From Piscirickettsiaceae bacterium (lineage in GTDB: Bacteria > Pseudomonadota > Gammaproteobacteria > Thiomicrospirales > Thiomicrospiraceae): DNA of 6,970 nt. The stretch lies in the NCBI GenBank assembly GCA_021767305.1, contig JAASTL010000038.1, positions 1-6,970 of the forward strand. The letters run 5' to 3'. The notes under the pieces are model-generated. The model saw only the letters and a list, made by a program, of their open reading frames with translations, had not been told where the DNA came from and ran no database searches. This document shows, piece after piece, positions 6,726 through 6,970 of this stretch (its first letter is position 1; each line of letters begins with the position of its first letter). Both the position numbers and the translations under genes were made by a program.

Positions 6726-6970
6726 ATGCCGATACTTAAAGCCGATCTCAAATGGCTTTTATTGACGGCGTTTTTGCTGTTGCTTTTAAGTTGGGGTTTA
6801 AATCACACGCTGGCTTTAGGCTTGAATTTAACCCTTAGCCCTGCATGGTCATGGTGGTATTGGGTACTGGTGTTCCCTGTGTTGGAAGAATTGGTGTTCA
6901 GGGGCTGGTTACAAGCGTTTCTGCATCAGGAGTTTGGTCAAAAACAATACTCCGCTTTATTCAGTTGGGT
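6726..6970 (+). CDS. CPBP-type glutamic intramembrane protease (3' end missing)
   Basis: Eighty-one codons are visible before the window ends. The start MPILKADLKW leads into a hydrophobic helix (about 9-32) and a second hydrophobic stretch (about 42-52). This runs into LEELVFRGWLQ (53-63), the EExxxR motif that carries the catalytic glutamates of CPBP/Rce1-like intramembrane proteases. The motif comes unusually early, after only one full helix, which suggests one of the short family members. These include the small proteases paired with JDVT-CTERM or other C-terminal sorting signals, a resemblance I judge possible but unproven. The ATG at 6726 is the only one in frame after a stop at 6702, and no strong Shine-Dalgarno sequence precedes it. 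The 35-nt gap after the cytochrome gene holds no visible terminator, so co-transcription is likely. Confidence 0.8.
   Translation, partial: MPILKADLKWLLLTAFLLLLLSWGLNHTLALGLNLTLSPAWSWWYWVLVFPVLEELVFRGWLQAFLHQEFGQKQYSALFSW

Noticed and set aside
6701..6739. 12-codon frame overlapping the start of the protease gene
   Set aside because: It is too short, with no ribosome binding site; a leader peptide cannot be supported.

Overview
The window is most simply read as chromosomal DNA of a free-living, probably marine gammaproteobacterium. It has moderate, AT-leaning composition with AT-rich gaps. The L28/L33 pair is of gammaproteobacterial type, the diguanylate cyclase has a periplasmic sensor, and there are secreted lipoproteins and a c-type cytochrome. 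A sulfur oxidizer of the Thiomicrospira/Hydrogenovibrio/Thiomicrorhabdus kind is a plausible guess from overall flavour, but nothing here proves it. No tRNA, rRNA, CRISPR array, insertion sequence or prophage gene was seen.

Layout. (1) Positions 1-1596, plus strand: 3' part of a membrane diguanylate cyclase with a periplasmic solute-binding-type sensor, one visible membrane helix, an Aer-like PAS domain and an active-looking GGDEF domain with an inhibitory RxxD site. Its start lies outside the window. (2) Positions 1658-2264, minus strand: a complete rpmB-rpmG operon (ribosomal proteins L28 and L33) with a good sigma-70-type promoter, a roughly 120-nt leader containing two small hairpins, and a strong intrinsic terminator. 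It converges on the cyclase gene. rpmG is only 50 codons plus stop. (3) Positions 2265-2660: an AT-rich divergent intergenic stretch with short repeats but no convincing gene or promoter. (4) Positions 2661-4937, plus strand: a PhoX/DUF839-family lipoprotein with an extra N-terminal EF-hand-like module and an extra C-terminal beta-rich module, followed by a strong terminator. (5) Positions 5029-6690, plus strand: an unusual lipoprotein with two c-type heme sites about 310 residues apart. (6) From 6726 to the window end, plus strand: the start of a small CPBP-type glutamic intramembrane protease with an EExxxR motif.

How the genes may work together. The cyclase and the ribosomal operon look like unrelated housekeeping and signalling neighbours. 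The more interesting part is the right half: two consecutive exported lipoproteins, a PhoX-like metallo-phosphatase relative and a diheme cytochrome, then an intramembrane protease of a class often tied to processing or sorting of surface proteins. The terminator after the PhoX-like gene argues against one simple operon. The 35-nt gap between the cytochrome and the protease, with no terminator visible, favours their co-transcription. A functional link among the three is a hypothesis, not something the sequence demonstrates.
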